A stretch of 41,133 nt of DNA. Source: Massilimicrobiota sp. An134 (lineage in GTDB: Bacteria; Bacillota_I; Bacilli_A; Erysipelotrichales; Coprobacillaceae). The translations under genes and the position numbers were made by a program. The notes under the pieces were generated by a model. The model made no database searches. It saw only the letters and a list, made by a program, of their open reading frames with translations, and was not told the DNA's origin. Below are positions 8,248 to 18,583 of the stretch, piece after piece. The stretch's first letter is position 1, and the number at the start of each line of letters is the position of its first letter. The stretch covers positions 1 through 41,133 of the forward strand of contig NZ_NFLH01000022.1 in assembly GCF_002160815.1 (NCBI RefSeq), read 5' to 3'.

Positions 8248-10908
8248 ATGGTGAACTGTCAAGATATATTAGAGTTTCAAGGTGTTTGGAGAGATTATCA
8301 ACAAAGAGTATTGAATCAATTAGATATTTATAAAAAAGATCATAAAATTCATATTGTCGCTGCGCCTGGTTCAGGAAAAACGACTTTAGGTATTGAAATT
8401 ATCAGACGCGTTAATAACCCAGCATTAATTCTTGTACCAACAATTACTATTCGACAACAATGGGTGACAAGAATCAATGAAGCTTTTTTAAAAGCAGGAT
8501 TGAAAAGTGAGAAATATATATCACAGGATTTAAAACATCTTCGATTGATTAATGTTTCAACGTATCAATCTATTCATAGTGCCATGCGAAAGGTTAAAGA
8601 TCAAGAAGATGAAGAAAATGTAGATTATCAGGATTTTTCTTTAATTGAAGCTATAAAAGAAGCAGGAATAGAAACATTATGTTTAGATGAATGTCATCAT
8701 TTAAGAACTGAATGGTGGAAAGCGTTGGAGGATTTTAAAAAGCAAATCACTACTGTTTTTACAATTTCCTTAACTGCAACACCACCATATGATTCTTCCA
8801 TAGCCATGTGGACAAGATATTTAGATATGTGTGGAGACATTGACATAGAAATTACAGTACCTGAATTAGTCAAAGAAGGGAGTCTGTGTCCACATCAGGA
8901 TTATGTTTATTTTAATTATCCAACAGCTAAAGAAGAAGCAAAGATGAAAGAATTTCAAGATGATGTACAAAATGTTTTTTCATTTTTCATGCATCATCAA
9001 AAATTCCAACAGGCTATTTTATCACATCCATATGTAAGATCTATTCAAGATTTAGATAAAGCATTAGAAAATCCAGCGTATTTATCTTCTCTATTGATTT
9101 ACTTGGAAAGTCAACAACTCTCTTATCCAAGAGAATATTTAAAAATATTGGGAACAAAGAAGTTGGAGAAGATGTCTATAAAATGGATGGAAATTTTATT
9201 GCAGGGATTTTTCTTTGATGACAGGGATTCTTATACTATCAATGAGGAAGATTTTGAAGAGCTTTACAAATATGTCAAATCACATGGATTGATTGAGAAA
9301 AAGAAAGTTATTATGCAAGTTGATATTGCTTTTGAAAAGATGCTGATTTCTTCGGTTGGAAAATGTGAAAGTATTCGAGATATTGTATGCCATGAATACA
9401 AACATATGAATAGAGAGTTAAAATTATTAATTTTAACGGATTATATCAAAGGTGAATATGAAAAAGCTATTGGTGATGATACAATGAGTGTGCATGCTTT
9501 AGGGGTTCTTCCTTTCTTTGAAATGTTAAGAAGAGAAAGTATTCAACATCATCAACCATTTCATTTGGCAGTCTTATGTGGATCTATGATTATCATTCCT
9601 GCTTTTTTAAAAAATCAATTAAGACAACTTGTCTCACAACAAATAGAAATGACATTTCAGCCATTTAAGGCCATTGATGATTATGTTAAAGTGAATGTGA
9701 AAGGAAATCATCATGAAATCATAGAAGCAGTGAGTGATTTATTTGAACAGGAAGATATTCAAGTTTTAATTGGGACAAAGTCATTGCTTGGTGAAGGTTG
9801 GGATTCACCTTGCGTAAATACTTTAATTCTCGCAAGTTTTGTTGGTTCATTTATGTTAAGTAATCAAATGCGTGGAAGAGCCATTCGTACCTATCATAAA
9901 AATCCAGATAAAGTGAGTCATATCTGGCATCTTGTCTGTGTTCCTCCTCAAAAAGGAATTATCAATCATAGACAGGAGATCAATCAGACTGAAAGTGATT
10001 TTGAAAACTTGAGAAGAAGGATGGAACATTTCTTAGGCCTTCATTATGAAAAAGACTTTATTGAAAACGGTATTGAAAGATTGACTGCAATTCAGTATCC
10101 ATTAGATCGCTCACATATTAAAAAAACCAATCAAAAAATGTTGGAATTATCCTCTCAAAGAGAACAGTTAAAAGAAAGATGGGACCGTTCTTTAGCTATA
10201 TATGATAAAATTGAAGTTGTTGAAGAAGTAGACATGGAAGATCAAAATATGACAAGTGTCTTATTGTATGATGCGATTAGACATGTGTTATTCACTATAC
10301 TGAGTTTTGTACTTACAGGTATTTTGATATGTGTACTAGCAATGCTTTTACACATTCAAAGCAAGTCTATGATTTATGTTTTATTTTCTTGTATTTTCAT
10401 TGGTGTTGTGAGCGTGTTATGGAGATTAAAAAAAGTATTTACATGGATGAATCCTTTGAATCGTTTACAGTCTTTTGGTGATGGCATTTATCAGGCTATG
10501 TTAAATATGCATTTGTTTGAAATGTTAAATTGTCGTGTACAAACAGAATCACAAGCGGTTTTATACTCTATTTATTTAAGTGGAGGAACTGCTCATGATA
10601 AGGCTTTATTTGCAAAATGTGTGAATGAATTTTTTGATGAAATTGATAATCAACGCTATATCCTTTACAACAAACATCAAAGAAATAAGATGGATAGATA
10701 TTTTGTCGTTCCTGATATTTTTTCTAAACGTAAAGAAGATGCGATGATTTTTGCGCAGTGTATGCAGCCTTATATAGGAAAATATCAATTGATTTATACA
10801 AGAAATGAAGCAGGAAGAAAGATTTTGCTTCAAGGAAGAAAAGATGCTTTAGCTAATAGACAAAATAGACTCTTAACAAGAAAGAAAGTTAAAGGGGCTT
10901 TGGAATAG
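8248..10908 (+). CDS. Large SF2 DEAD/DEAH helicase with C-terminal membrane segments
   Basis: An 886-residue superfamily 2 helicase or translocase. Seen in order are a Q-like YQQRV, Walker A AAPGSGKTT near residue 44, motif II DECHH near 148, motif III SLTATPP, a long helical insert, then LLGEGWDSP and motif VI NQMRGRAIR. After about residue 680 there are two strong hydrophobic stretches separated by a short polar loop (HVLFTILSFVLTGILICVLA and MIYVLFSCIFIGVVSVLW) and a soluble tail of about 150 residues. Membrane anchoring is rare for this family. GAGAGG at 8237-8242 suggests ATG 8248 or the next GTG. It is a single gene; its substrate and role are unknown. Confidence 0.88.
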   Translation: MVNCQDILEFQGVWRDYQQRVLNQLDIYKKDHKIHIVAAPGSGKTTLGIEIIRRVNNPALILVPTITIRQQWVTRINEAFLKAGLKSEKYISQDLKHLRLINVSTYQSIHSAMRKVKDQEDEENVDYQDFSLIEAIKEAGIETLCLDECHHLRTEWWKALEDFKKQITTVFTISLTATPPYDSSIAMWTRYLDMCGDIDIEITVPELVKEGSLCPHQDYVYFNYPTAKEEAKMKEFQDDVQNVFSFFMHHQKFQQAILSHPYVRSIQDLDKALENPAYLSSLLIYLESQQLSYPREYLKILGTKKLEKMSIKWMEILLQGFFFDDRDSYTINEEDFEELYKYVKSHGLIEKKKVIMQVDIAFEKMLISSVGKCESIRDIVCHEYKHMNRELKLLILTDYIKGEYEKAIGDDTMSVHALGVLPFFEMLRRESIQHHQPFHLAVLCGSMIIIPAFLKNQLRQLVSQQIEMTFQPFKAIDDYVKVNVKGNHHEIIEAVSDLFEQEDIQVLIGTKSLLGEGWDSPCVNTLILASFVGSFMLSNQMRGRAIRTYHKNPDKVSHIWHLVCVPPQKGIINHRQEINQTESDFENLRRRMEHFLGLHYEKDFIENGIERLTAIQYPLDRSHIKKTNQKMLELSSQREQLKERWDRSLAIYDKIEVVEEVDMEDQNMTSVLLYDAIRHVLFTILSFVLTGILICVLAMLLHIQSKSMIYVLFSCIFIGVVSVLWRLKKVFTWMNPLNRLQSFGDGIYQAMLNMHLFEMLNCRVQTESQAVLYSIYLSGGTAHDKALFAKCVNEFFDEIDNQRYILYNKHQRNKMDRYFVVPDIFSKRKEDAMIFAQCMQPYIGKYQLIYTRNEAGRKILLQGRKDALANRQNRLLTRKKVKGALE

Positions 10909-10999
10909 ATTTATTTTGATGTCAATGCCTATATAAAATTTATTTCAGTGTTTGAAAATAAGAAGAAATCATCTGGTTTTGATTTAAGATTATTGGACT

Positions 11000-11025
11000 A
11001 TTGTTATTGTCAATAGTCCTTTATG
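11000..11025 (+). terminator. Hairpin between the helicase and DUF5684-like genes
   Basis: A perfect 9-bp stem GGACTATTG/CAATAGTCC is followed by only three T. It probably terminates helicase transcription. A TATAAT box directly behind it (about 11,029-11,034) could serve the next gene. Confidence 0.6.
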
Positions 11026-11051
11026 CTATAATAAGAAAAAAGGAGAGGATT

Positions 11052-11393
11052 ATGATGCAGGAATTTTCAAAGATATTTTTAACAGGTGGATTCATTATAT
11101 CATTAATAAGTATCATAGCGTGGTGGCAATTATTCAAAAAGGCTCATTTAAAAGGATGGTATGCCTTGATTCCAATTTATAATATTTATTCTTTTTGTAA
11201 GATGGTTACAAGCTCTGGATGGACAATGTTGATAGTCCTGATTCCTTTTATTAATATCATATTTATCATTTATCTCCTTATGAGATTATCTTATGCTTTT
11301 GGACATGGATTATTATTTGCCTTAGGATTATTTTTCTTTTACCCAATCTTTATTTTGATTTTAGCTTTTGGTCAGTCAAGATATATAGGTTAA
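11052..11393 (+). CDS. DUF5684-like small membrane protein
   Basis: A 113-residue protein with three to four membrane segments. It contains AWWQLFKKAHLKGWYALIPIYN followed by KMVTSSGW and ends LILAFGQSRYIG, the recognisable layout of DUF5684 proteins (lysine-glycine-tryptophan turn, IPIYN, then a terminal F-G-x-x-x-Y-G). AGGAG at 11041-11045 gives good spacing to ATG 11052. The biochemical function is unknown. In some relatives this domain is fused to signal peptidase, but no peptidase part is present here. Confidence 0.72.
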   Translation: MMQEFSKIFLTGGFIISLISIIAWWQLFKKAHLKGWYALIPIYNIYSFCKMVTSSGWTMLIVLIPFINIIFIIYLLMRLSYAFGHGLLFALGLFFFYPIFILILAFGQSRYIG

Positions 11394-11422
11394 AGACTTT
11401 CAAGTTATGAAAATGAATATGA

Positions 11423-12908
<1,486 letters not shown>

Positions 12909-12910
<2 letters not shown>

Positions 12911-12935
12911 AAAGACTGCTTAGGCAGTCTTTTGC
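12909..12935. terminator. Bidirectional terminator between bgl and capA
   Basis: AAAAGACTGC-TTAG-GCAGTCTTTT is a 10-bp stem with A and T flanks. It follows the GH1 stop and overlaps the last codons of the CapA gene on the other strand. Confidence 0.88.
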
Positions 12936-14080
12936 AATACGTGATCTGATAAGGATTGAGGAATGAGTTGTTGATAAGTTTCTTCAATCCATTTTTTTGT
13001 TAAACCATTTTGATAATGATAATGTGTTGTTTCATATTGAGATGTATATTGATCATAAGGAATCAGTTTAAAGTTTTCTAGATTTTGATCATAATAATTA
13101 ATGATTGGGATATAATCAATATTTTGAATAGAGAACTGATGATTTTCTTTAACGATATCCAATGATACCATCATAGAAACATTATAGGCATTTTTAAATT
13201 CTTGATGCGTACGATCAACAATAGGATCAGCACTGACAAAGTTACCAAGTGAATACATACAAAGTGTTTTATTGTTAATCCATTCCATAGTTTGTGAACA
13301 ATGTGGGTGATTACCTATAATAATATCTACTCCTAAATCACTTAATAACTTAGAAACATCTTCTTGTTGTTTCGATATTTCATAAGTAAATTCAGTTCCC
13401 CAATGCATCATTGCGATTAAAATATCACAGTTTTCTCTTGTTTGTGTGACTTCTTTCGTTAATAAATCTTTATATGCCTGTGTCATTTTTCGGTCACTAG
13501 GACGATTAAATAAAGCAACTTTGGCTTGATTTTCATCACTGACAATTTGATTTGTTGCATATGTATAAGATACAAAACCAAACTTTATTCCATGAATAGT
13601 CATATATTTTCCTTGATCTCTATCATCTTGATTATAGTAAGTTCCCACAGCTAAAATATCTTTTTCTTTTAAGAAATCAAGGGTATTATCAATGCCCTGA
13701 TTTCCTCGATCATTAGCGTGGTTATTAGCAGTTGAAACGACTTCTAAATCAAGCGATGCTACCTGTTTACCAATTTCACGAGAAGCATTAAAAGAATAGC
13801 CTGTCCCAGAAATGTTCAGTTCTTTACCACCAATAGGTGTTTCCAGATTAGCAATGGATAAATCATCATTTTGTAGATAAGGTCTTACCAAATCATAATA
13901 GCCTTTATCTTGGCTATCATCTTCGATCCAGTCATAATAAGGCTTCTCATATAATAAATCACCAATAAAATGACAGCTTACTGTGTTTTTTATTTCTTCT
14001 TTTTGAGGTTGTGTTTGTGGTTGCGGTTGACATCCAACAAGCAAAAGGACCAAACAAACAAATAATTTTATTTTTTTCAT
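12920..14080 (-). CDS. CapA-family lipoprotein (poly-gamma-glutamate capsule-like metallophosphatase fold)
   Basis: A 386-residue secreted lipoprotein. Residues 1-17 form a signal peptide ending in the lipobox LLVGC, followed by a Q/P-rich linker. The PGA_cap domain then shows IANLETPIGG, STANNHANDRG, AMMHWGTEFTYE and IIGNHPHCSQ, the conserved Asn/His-rich positions of CapA and related calcineurin-like proteins. No capB or capC genes are nearby, so capsule synthesis is not implied; many Firmicutes carry such orphan CapA lipoproteins of unknown role. The gene is monocistronic on the minus strand and divergent from the GNAT gene. Confidence 0.88.
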   Translation of the reverse strand: MKKIKLFVCLVLLLVGCQPQPQTQPQKEEIKNTVSCHFIGDLLYEKPYYDWIEDDSQDKGYYDLVRPYLQNDDLSIANLETPIGGKELNISGTGYSFNASREIGKQVASLDLEVVSTANNHANDRGNQGIDNTLDFLKEKDILAVGTYYNQDDRDQGKYMTIHGIKFGFVSYTYATNQIVSDENQAKVALFNRPSDRKMTQAYKDLLTKEVTQTRENCDILIAMMHWGTEFTYEISKQQEDVSKLLSDLGVDIIIGNHPHCSQTMEWINNKTLCMYSLGNFVSADPIVDRTHQEFKNAYNVSMMVSLDIVKENHQFSIQNIDYIPIINYYDQNLENFKLIPYDQYTSQYETTHYHYQNGLTKKWIEETYQQLIPQSLSDHVLQKTA

Positions 14081-14164
14081 GAAATCACCATAATGATTGT
14101 ATAATATTGTCGAAAGCTGTTCAATACCTATGATATAATAAAATATAGAGAAAAGAGGGTTTAT

Positions 14165-14584
14165 ATGATTGAAAAAGCAAGATTAGAAGATTGTGATGAG
14201 ATTTATGACTTAATGTGTATATTAGAAAATCAAAAATTGGATTATGATCATTTTAAACAAACTTATCACCAGGGAATCAATAGTAATGATGTGGTATATC
14301 TGGTTTATCGACAAGACAAAATATTAGGGTTTTTAAGCTTTCAGATTCATCGTTATTTACATCATAATCAAGATACAGGAGAAATTGTTGAACTGGTTGT
14401 TTTACCAGAAAGTCGAGGTCAGAGAATTGGCGGACAGTTATTACAGGCTATCGAAGCTAAGGCCAATGAATTGCGTTTAGAACAGATTGAATTATCAACA
14501 TCGACTTATAGAAAACAGGCGCATCACTTTTATGAACAAAATGATTATGAGATGTTGCATTATAACTATACAAAAAATTTATAG
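14165..14584 (+). CDS. GNAT family N-acetyltransferase
   Basis: A 139-residue protein with the GNAT fold. The acetyl-CoA pyrophosphate loop is VVLPESRGQRIGGQLL, preceded by the beta-4 strand GEIVELV, and the C-terminal part STSTYRKQAHHFYEQNDYE is the usual motif B region. The start has AGAGGG upstream, and a TATAAT box lies about 30 bp upstream. It is followed at once by a strong terminator, so it is transcribed alone. The acceptor cannot be predicted. Confidence 0.88.
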   Translation: MIEKARLEDCDEIYDLMCILENQKLDYDHFKQTYHQGINSNDVVYLVYRQDKILGFLSFQIHRYLHHNQDTGEIVELVVLPESRGQRIGGQLLQAIEAKANELRLEQIELSTSTYRKQAHHFYEQNDYEMLHYNYTKNL

Positions 14585-14608
14585 AACTATAAGATAGTTC
14601 TTTTTTTG
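14582..14608 (+). terminator. Terminator of the GNAT gene
   Basis: AGAACTAT-AAG-ATAGTTCT is followed by seven T. It separates this gene from the GntR operon promoter. Confidence 0.9.
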
Positions 14609-14613
14609 TATAT

Positions 14614-14660
14614 AACAGTATATAACAGTTGACAACAGTTTCATACTGTTATATACTGTT
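14614..14660 (+). promoter_or_regulatory. Promoter and operator of the GntR-ABC operon
   Basis: Two perfect 15-bp inverted arms, AACAGTATATAACAG (14614-14628) and its complement (14646-14660), enclose 17 bp. TTGACA (14629-14634) starts in that spacer, and TATACT (14652-14657), 17 bp later, lies inside the right arm. Another AACAGTT half-site lies between. Binding of the operon's own GntR-type regulator here would block RNA polymerase; autoregulation is inferred from the position. Confidence 0.85.
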
Positions 14661-14679
14661 TATGAACAGGAGGGAGAAA

Positions 14680-15051
14680 ATGAAAATTATTATTAATCAT
14701 TCTTTAATGACACCTATATATGAACAAGTTGTTGATCAGATTAAAACAATGATAAGAAAAGGAGAACTTAAAGAAAATGATCAGTTACCATCTGTTCGTA
14801 CTCTCTCAAAAGAGTTGAAAATAAGTGCCCTGACTGTCAAGAAAGCGTACGATAACTTGGAAGAAGAAGGGTTTGTAGTGACAGTTCATGGAAAAGGAAC
14901 ATATGTGAGTGCGAATAATCGTGAATTGTTATTGGAAGAACAAAAAAAGGAAATCGAAGCCGATTTGGAAATGGCCATTCAAAAAGGTAGAAGATGTGGA
15001 ATCAGTGATGAAGAATTAAAGAGTTTATTTGAGATGATTCTGGAGGGTTAA
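14680..15051 (+). CDS. GntR family regulator, YtrA subfamily
   Basis: A 123-residue transcription factor. The winged helix-turn-helix occupies residues 8-75 (TPIYEQVVDQIKTMIRKGEL, then QLPSVRTLSKELKIS and HGKGTYV). The short C-terminal tail of about 45 helical residues, with no ligand domain, is the hallmark of the YtrA group, which controls adjacent ABC transporters in response to cell-envelope stress. CAGGAGGGA precedes the ATG. The ABC ATPase starts two bases after its stop. The inverted repeat over the promoter is its likely operator. Confidence 0.92.
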   Translation: MKIIINHSLMTPIYEQVVDQIKTMIRKGELKENDQLPSVRTLSKELKISALTVKKAYDNLEEEGFVVTVHGKGTYVSANNRELLLEEQKKEIEADLEMAIQKGRRCGISDEELKSLFEMILEG

Positions 15052-15053
15052 TT

Positions 15054-15899
15054 ATGTTAAAGGTAAAACATTTAAAAAAGAATTATGCTTCATTTTCATT
15101 AGACTGTTCTTTAGAAGTCAAACCAGGTTATGTCACTGGCTTGATAGGACAAAATGGAGCTGGAAAGAGTACAACATTTAAAGCTATCTTAGGGTTAATT
15201 CAATGTGATGGAGGATCAATTGAAATATTTGGTCAATCTGCTTTGAATGAAGAGGATAAACAGTTATTAGGTGTTGTTTTATCGGATTCAGGTTTTAGTG
15301 GATATTTAACAATATCAGATATTATTCCTATATTAGAGAATTTATATAAACAATTTGATAAATCATTCTTCTTACGTATGGTGAATCAGTTTGAATTGCC
15401 TAAAAATAAGAAAATCAAAGAATTTTCTACAGGGATGAAAGCAAAATTGAAAATTATCGTTGCGATGAGTCATCAGGCTCAACTGTTGATTTTGGATGAA
15501 CCAACAGCGGGGCTAGATGTGATTGCGAGAGATGAATTGCTTGATATGATGAGAGATTATATGACAGAAGATGATCAAAGAGCTATTTTAATCAGTTCTC
15601 ATATTTCCAGTGATTTAGAAACACTCTGTGATGATGTCTATATGATTCATGATGGTCAAGTAATTATGCATGAAGATACGGATGTCTTATTAAGTGAGTA
15701 TGCTTTATTAAAGGTAGATGATCAACAATTTGAACAGTTGGATAAGGCGTATATCTTAAAATACAAAAAGGAAAGTTATGGTTATAGCTGTTTGACTCAT
15801 CAAAAACAATATTATAGAGAAAATTATCCTAATATTGTATTAGAAAATAGTCATATTGATGATGTGATGACAATGATGATTAGAGGTGAAAAATCATGA
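15054..15899 (+). CDS. ABC transporter ATP-binding protein
   Basis: A 281-residue ATPase with Walker A GQNGAGKST near residue 37, signature FSTGMKAKLKI near 125 and Walker B LLILDEPTAGLD. The C-terminal 60 residues are a short extension typical of ABC-2 type exporters of the YtrB/BcrA class. It is the second gene of the GntR operon and overlaps the permease by four bases (ATGA). The operon type is usually linked to antibiotic or envelope stress, but no substrate can be named. Confidence 0.92.
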   Translation: MLKVKHLKKNYASFSLDCSLEVKPGYVTGLIGQNGAGKSTTFKAILGLIQCDGGSIEIFGQSALNEEDKQLLGVVLSDSGFSGYLTISDIIPILENLYKQFDKSFFLRMVNQFELPKNKKIKEFSTGMKAKLKIIVAMSHQAQLLILDEPTAGLDVIARDELLDMMRDYMTEDDQRAILISSHISSDLETLCDDVYMIHDGQVIMHEDTDVLLSEYALLKVDDQQFEQLDKAYILKYKKESYGYSCLTHQKQYYRENYPNIVLENSHIDDVMTMMIRGEKS

Positions 15900-16549
15900 A
15901 AGGTTTATTGATTAAAGATTTTAAATTGATGTTGATGCAAAAGAGTTTCTTTATCATTATTATTGTTGTGGCAGGTTTGATATCAATCAGTTCGCAAGAT
16001 CCAACTTTTATGATTGGTTTTATAACATTTATACTATCATTATTTACCGTCAGTACAATTTCTTATGATGAATTTGATAATGGTTATCCATTCTTATTAA
16101 CACTTCCTTTTTCTAGAAAAACTTATGTTTTAGAAAAGTATGTTTATGGATTGATTTTAGGAACAGGAGCCTGGATAGTATCAGTGATGATATGTAGCTT
16201 GATGCTTATTGTTCAGGGGAAGCCTGTGACTTCAGATATGTTGATTGGAGCTTTCGTGATTTTACCGATGTTTCTTGTCATAGAATCATTGATGATACCT
16301 GTTCATCTGCGTTTTGGTGGAGAAAAAGGAAGATATGCTCTCATTGCTTGTGTAGGTGTCCTTGTTGTGATTGGATTTGTGGTTATGAAAATAGTGGAAA
16401 TCTTTCATATCGATGTTCTTCCATTGATTTTAGCTATTGATGCTTTAGGTCCAGTAATGTTTATGGTGATTCTTTTGATGATTGGATTTTTAATTATGTT
16501 GGTCTCTTTAAAAGTCAGTCTATCTATTATGAATAAAAAAGAATTCTAG
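15896..16549 (+). CDS. ABC-2 type transporter permease
   Basis: A 217-residue membrane protein with six hydrophobic segments and no obvious soluble domain. It begins MKGLLIKDFKLMLMQKSFF, the short amphipathic start usual in ABC-2 permeases, and contains YPFLLTLPFSRKTYVLEKY, the conserved cytoplasmic loop of the ABC2_membrane_5 family. It is translationally coupled to the ATPase through ATGA. With only one permease gene the complex is probably a homodimer of permeases with two ATPases. Confidence 0.88.
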   Translation: MKGLLIKDFKLMLMQKSFFIIIIVVAGLISISSQDPTFMIGFITFILSLFTVSTISYDEFDNGYPFLLTLPFSRKTYVLEKYVYGLILGTGAWIVSVMICSLMLIVQGKPVTSDMLIGAFVILPMFLVIESLMIPVHLRFGGEKGRYALIACVGVLVVIGFVVMKIVEIFHIDVLPLILAIDALGPVMFMVILLMIGFLIMLVSLKVSLSIMNKKEF

Positions 16550-16560
16550 GAGAATCATCA

Positions 16561-16680
16561 ATGGATTTTACAATACTCATGGTTGTGTTGCTTTTAGGGG
16601 TTGGGATACCGACGAGAAATAAGGCTATTCGAGCTTATCGTCAAAGGAAGAATCGAAAGAATAGAAAAAATGATCAATGA
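16561..16680 (+). CDS. Small single-span membrane protein, 39 residues
   Basis: A short gene after the ABC permease with AGGAGAATC upstream. It encodes one hydrophobic segment (MDFTILMVVLLLGVGIP) followed by a very basic tail rich in R, K and N. It lies only 11 bases after the permease stop, before the shared terminator, so it belongs to the operon. It could be an accessory subunit of the transporter or a stress peptide. No family is recognised. Confidence 0.6.
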   Translation: MDFTILMVVLLLGVGIPTRNKAIRAYRQRKNRKNRKNDQ

Positions 16681-16716
16681 AAAAAGATTATCAGTTTTTG
16701 AGGCTGATAATCTTTT
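16680..16716. terminator. Bidirectional terminator between the GntR-ABC operon and HAD gene
   Basis: AAAGATTATCAG and CTGATAATCTTT form a 12-bp stem around a 9-nt loop, with A and T runs on both sides. Confidence 0.9.
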
Positions 16717-16720
16717 ATGT

Positions 16721-17371
16721 TTATAAATTGTCAATATAATCAATCACTTGATGAAGTGAATCAAGAATACAAGTTGTTTTGTTAGCATAATCTTCATCAG
16801 GGTATTTCATATCTGGAATACAAATCACAGATATATGAGCGTTATGGGCTGCTTGTATACCTGCTTCACTATCTTCTAAGACAAGTGCTTCACTTGGCTG
16901 AACATTTAACTTTTGACAAGCGTTCAAGAAAACATCGGGAGCAGGTTTTCCATGTTCGACCTCATCACCACAGATCACATCATCAAAATAATTGAGAATG
17001 CCATTATCAGTTAATAAAGCATTGACTCTTTCACGACGACTTGAAGTAGCAATCATTGTTTTATAATGATGTTCCTTTAAATAAGTCAACAATTTCACAA
17101 GACCATCTTTTAATGGAACACCATCTCTTGCAAATTGTTCATCCATTAACTGATGTACCTTTTTCGCAACTTCTTCAATAGGAAAATCTTCGCCATATTG
17201 ATCAAACATAGCACGTCTTGTGGCTTCCATAGTACGCCCTAATAAAGTTGTATAAAACGCTTTTGTCATTTCTAAGTTCATCGTTTTTAAAACATCTTTA
17301 TAACATTGATAAGTGACATTTTCTGTATCAATCATTAATCCATCCATATCAAAAATAACCGCTTTTAACAT
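16721..17371 (-). CDS. HAD superfamily hydrolase, beta-phosphoglucomutase-like
   Basis: A 216-residue cytoplasmic phosphatase or phosphomutase. Motif I is DMDGLMIDTE (nucleophile Asp8 and acid/base Asp10), the helical cap follows, motif II is IATSSRRERV and motif III is LVLEDSEAGIQAA after HGKPAPDVF. The cap and motifs fit the subfamily IA phosphatases around beta-phosphoglucomutase and YhcW-type enzymes. GGAGG precedes the ATG on the minus strand. The natural substrate cannot be assigned; no sugar pathway gene is adjacent. Confidence 0.9.
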   Translation of the reverse strand: MLKAVIFDMDGLMIDTENVTYQCYKDVLKTMNLEMTKAFYTTLLGRTMEATRRAMFDQYGEDFPIEEVAKKVHQLMDEQFARDGVPLKDGLVKLLTYLKEHHYKTMIATSSRRERVNALLTDNGILNYFDDVICGDEVEHGKPAPDVFLNACQKLNVQPSEALVLEDSEAGIQAAHNAHISVICIPDMKYPDEDYANKTTCILDSLHQVIDYIDNL

Positions 17372-17454
17372 TTTTTATTCCTCCACTTTATATTGAGTAT
17401 AAGAAAATGATCTATCTGTGTCAATGAAAAAACAAAGATTATGACAAGATTATT

Positions 17455-17483
17455 TTGCTTATTTTAAATGTTTATATTATAAT
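17455..17483 (+). promoter_or_regulatory. Promoter of the prfA operon
   Basis: TTGCTT (17455-17460) and TATAAT (17478-17483) are separated by exactly 17 bp and lie 24 bp before the prfA start. Confidence 0.75.
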
Positions 17484-17506
17484 GGTAACGGTTTGGAGGT
17501 TAGAGT

Positions 17507-18583
17507 ATGAATAATATGATGGAAAGATTGGAAACAATCGCAAGAAGATATGAAGAATTAAATGAAATATTAATGGATCCAAGTATCGCAAATGATGTTC
17601 AAAAGATGACAGAAGCATCTAAAGAACAGGCAACTTTGGAAAATGCTTATCAGTTATATCAAGAATATAAAAAGGTTTTAGATGGAATTGAAGAAGCCAA
17701 AGAATTACTTAAAGAAAGTGATCCAGAAATTAAGGAAATGGCTGAATTGGAATTAAGTGAATTGGAAGAAAAGAAACCTCAAATTGAAGAAAAATTACAT
17801 TTAGAATTAATTCCTAAAGATCCAAATGATAATAAAAATGTTATTGTTGAAATTCGTGGAGCCGCTGGTGGAGATGAAGGGAATATCTTTGCAGGTGACT
17901 TATATAGAATGTATGTCAAATATGCAGAATCACAGGGATGGAAGATTGAAGTTTTGGAAGCTCAGGATAGTGAAGCTGGGGGCTATTCATTGATTTCCTT
18001 TATGATTAAAGGGGAAGGTGTTTATTCAAAATTGAAGTTTGAATCTGGTTCACATCGTGTACAACGTGTACCTAAAACAGAAACACAGGGACGTGTGCAT
18101 ACTTCTACAGCGACTGTGCTTGTGATGCCTGAAGCAGAAGAAGTTGATTTTGAATTAAATCCATCTGATTTAAGAATTGACACATATCGTGCATCAGGTG
18201 CAGGAGGACAGCATATTAATAAAACAGATTCAGCAGTACGTATTACACATATTCCAACAGGTGTTGTGACAACTTCACAGGATGGACGTAGTCAGCATGA
18301 CAACAGAGATAAAGCAATGCGTGCAATGCGTACAAAATTATATGAAATGAAATTACGTGAACAGGAAGAAGCAATTGGCAGTGAACGTCGTAGTAAGATT
18401 GGAACTGGAGATCGTAGCGAAAAGATCAGAACATATAACTATCCACAAAATCGTGTCACTGATCACCGTATTGGATTAACAATTCAGCAGTTAGACCGTA
18501 TTATGGAAGGGAAACTGGATGATATTATTGAAGCTTTGATGAATGAAGATCAAAGATTGAAACTTCTAGGAGAAGAACAATGA
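17507..18583 (+). CDS. prfA: Peptide chain release factor 1
   Basis: A 358-residue factor that recognises UAA and UAG and releases the finished peptide. The catalytic GGQ is at residues 233-235 in SGAGGQHINKTDSAV, and the codon-recognition tripeptide of RF1 is present as P189-K190-T191 in VQRVPKTETQGRVHTS. The absence of the RF2 SPF motif separates it from prfB. GGAGG at 17494-17498 supports the start. The last four bases overlap prmC, whose product methylates the GGQ glutamine, a conserved pairing. Confidence 0.97.
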   Translation: MNNMMERLETIARRYEELNEILMDPSIANDVQKMTEASKEQATLENAYQLYQEYKKVLDGIEEAKELLKESDPEIKEMAELELSELEEKKPQIEEKLHLELIPKDPNDNKNVIVEIRGAAGGDEGNIFAGDLYRMYVKYAESQGWKIEVLEAQDSEAGGYSLISFMIKGEGVYSKLKFESGSHRVQRVPKTETQGRVHTSTATVLVMPEAEEVDFELNPSDLRIDTYRASGAGGQHINKTDSAVRITHIPTGVVTTSQDGRSQHDNRDKAMRAMRTKLYEMKLREQEEAIGSERRSKIGTGDRSEKIRTYNYPQNRVTDHRIGLTIQQLDRIMEGKLDDIIEALMNEDQRLKLLGEEQ

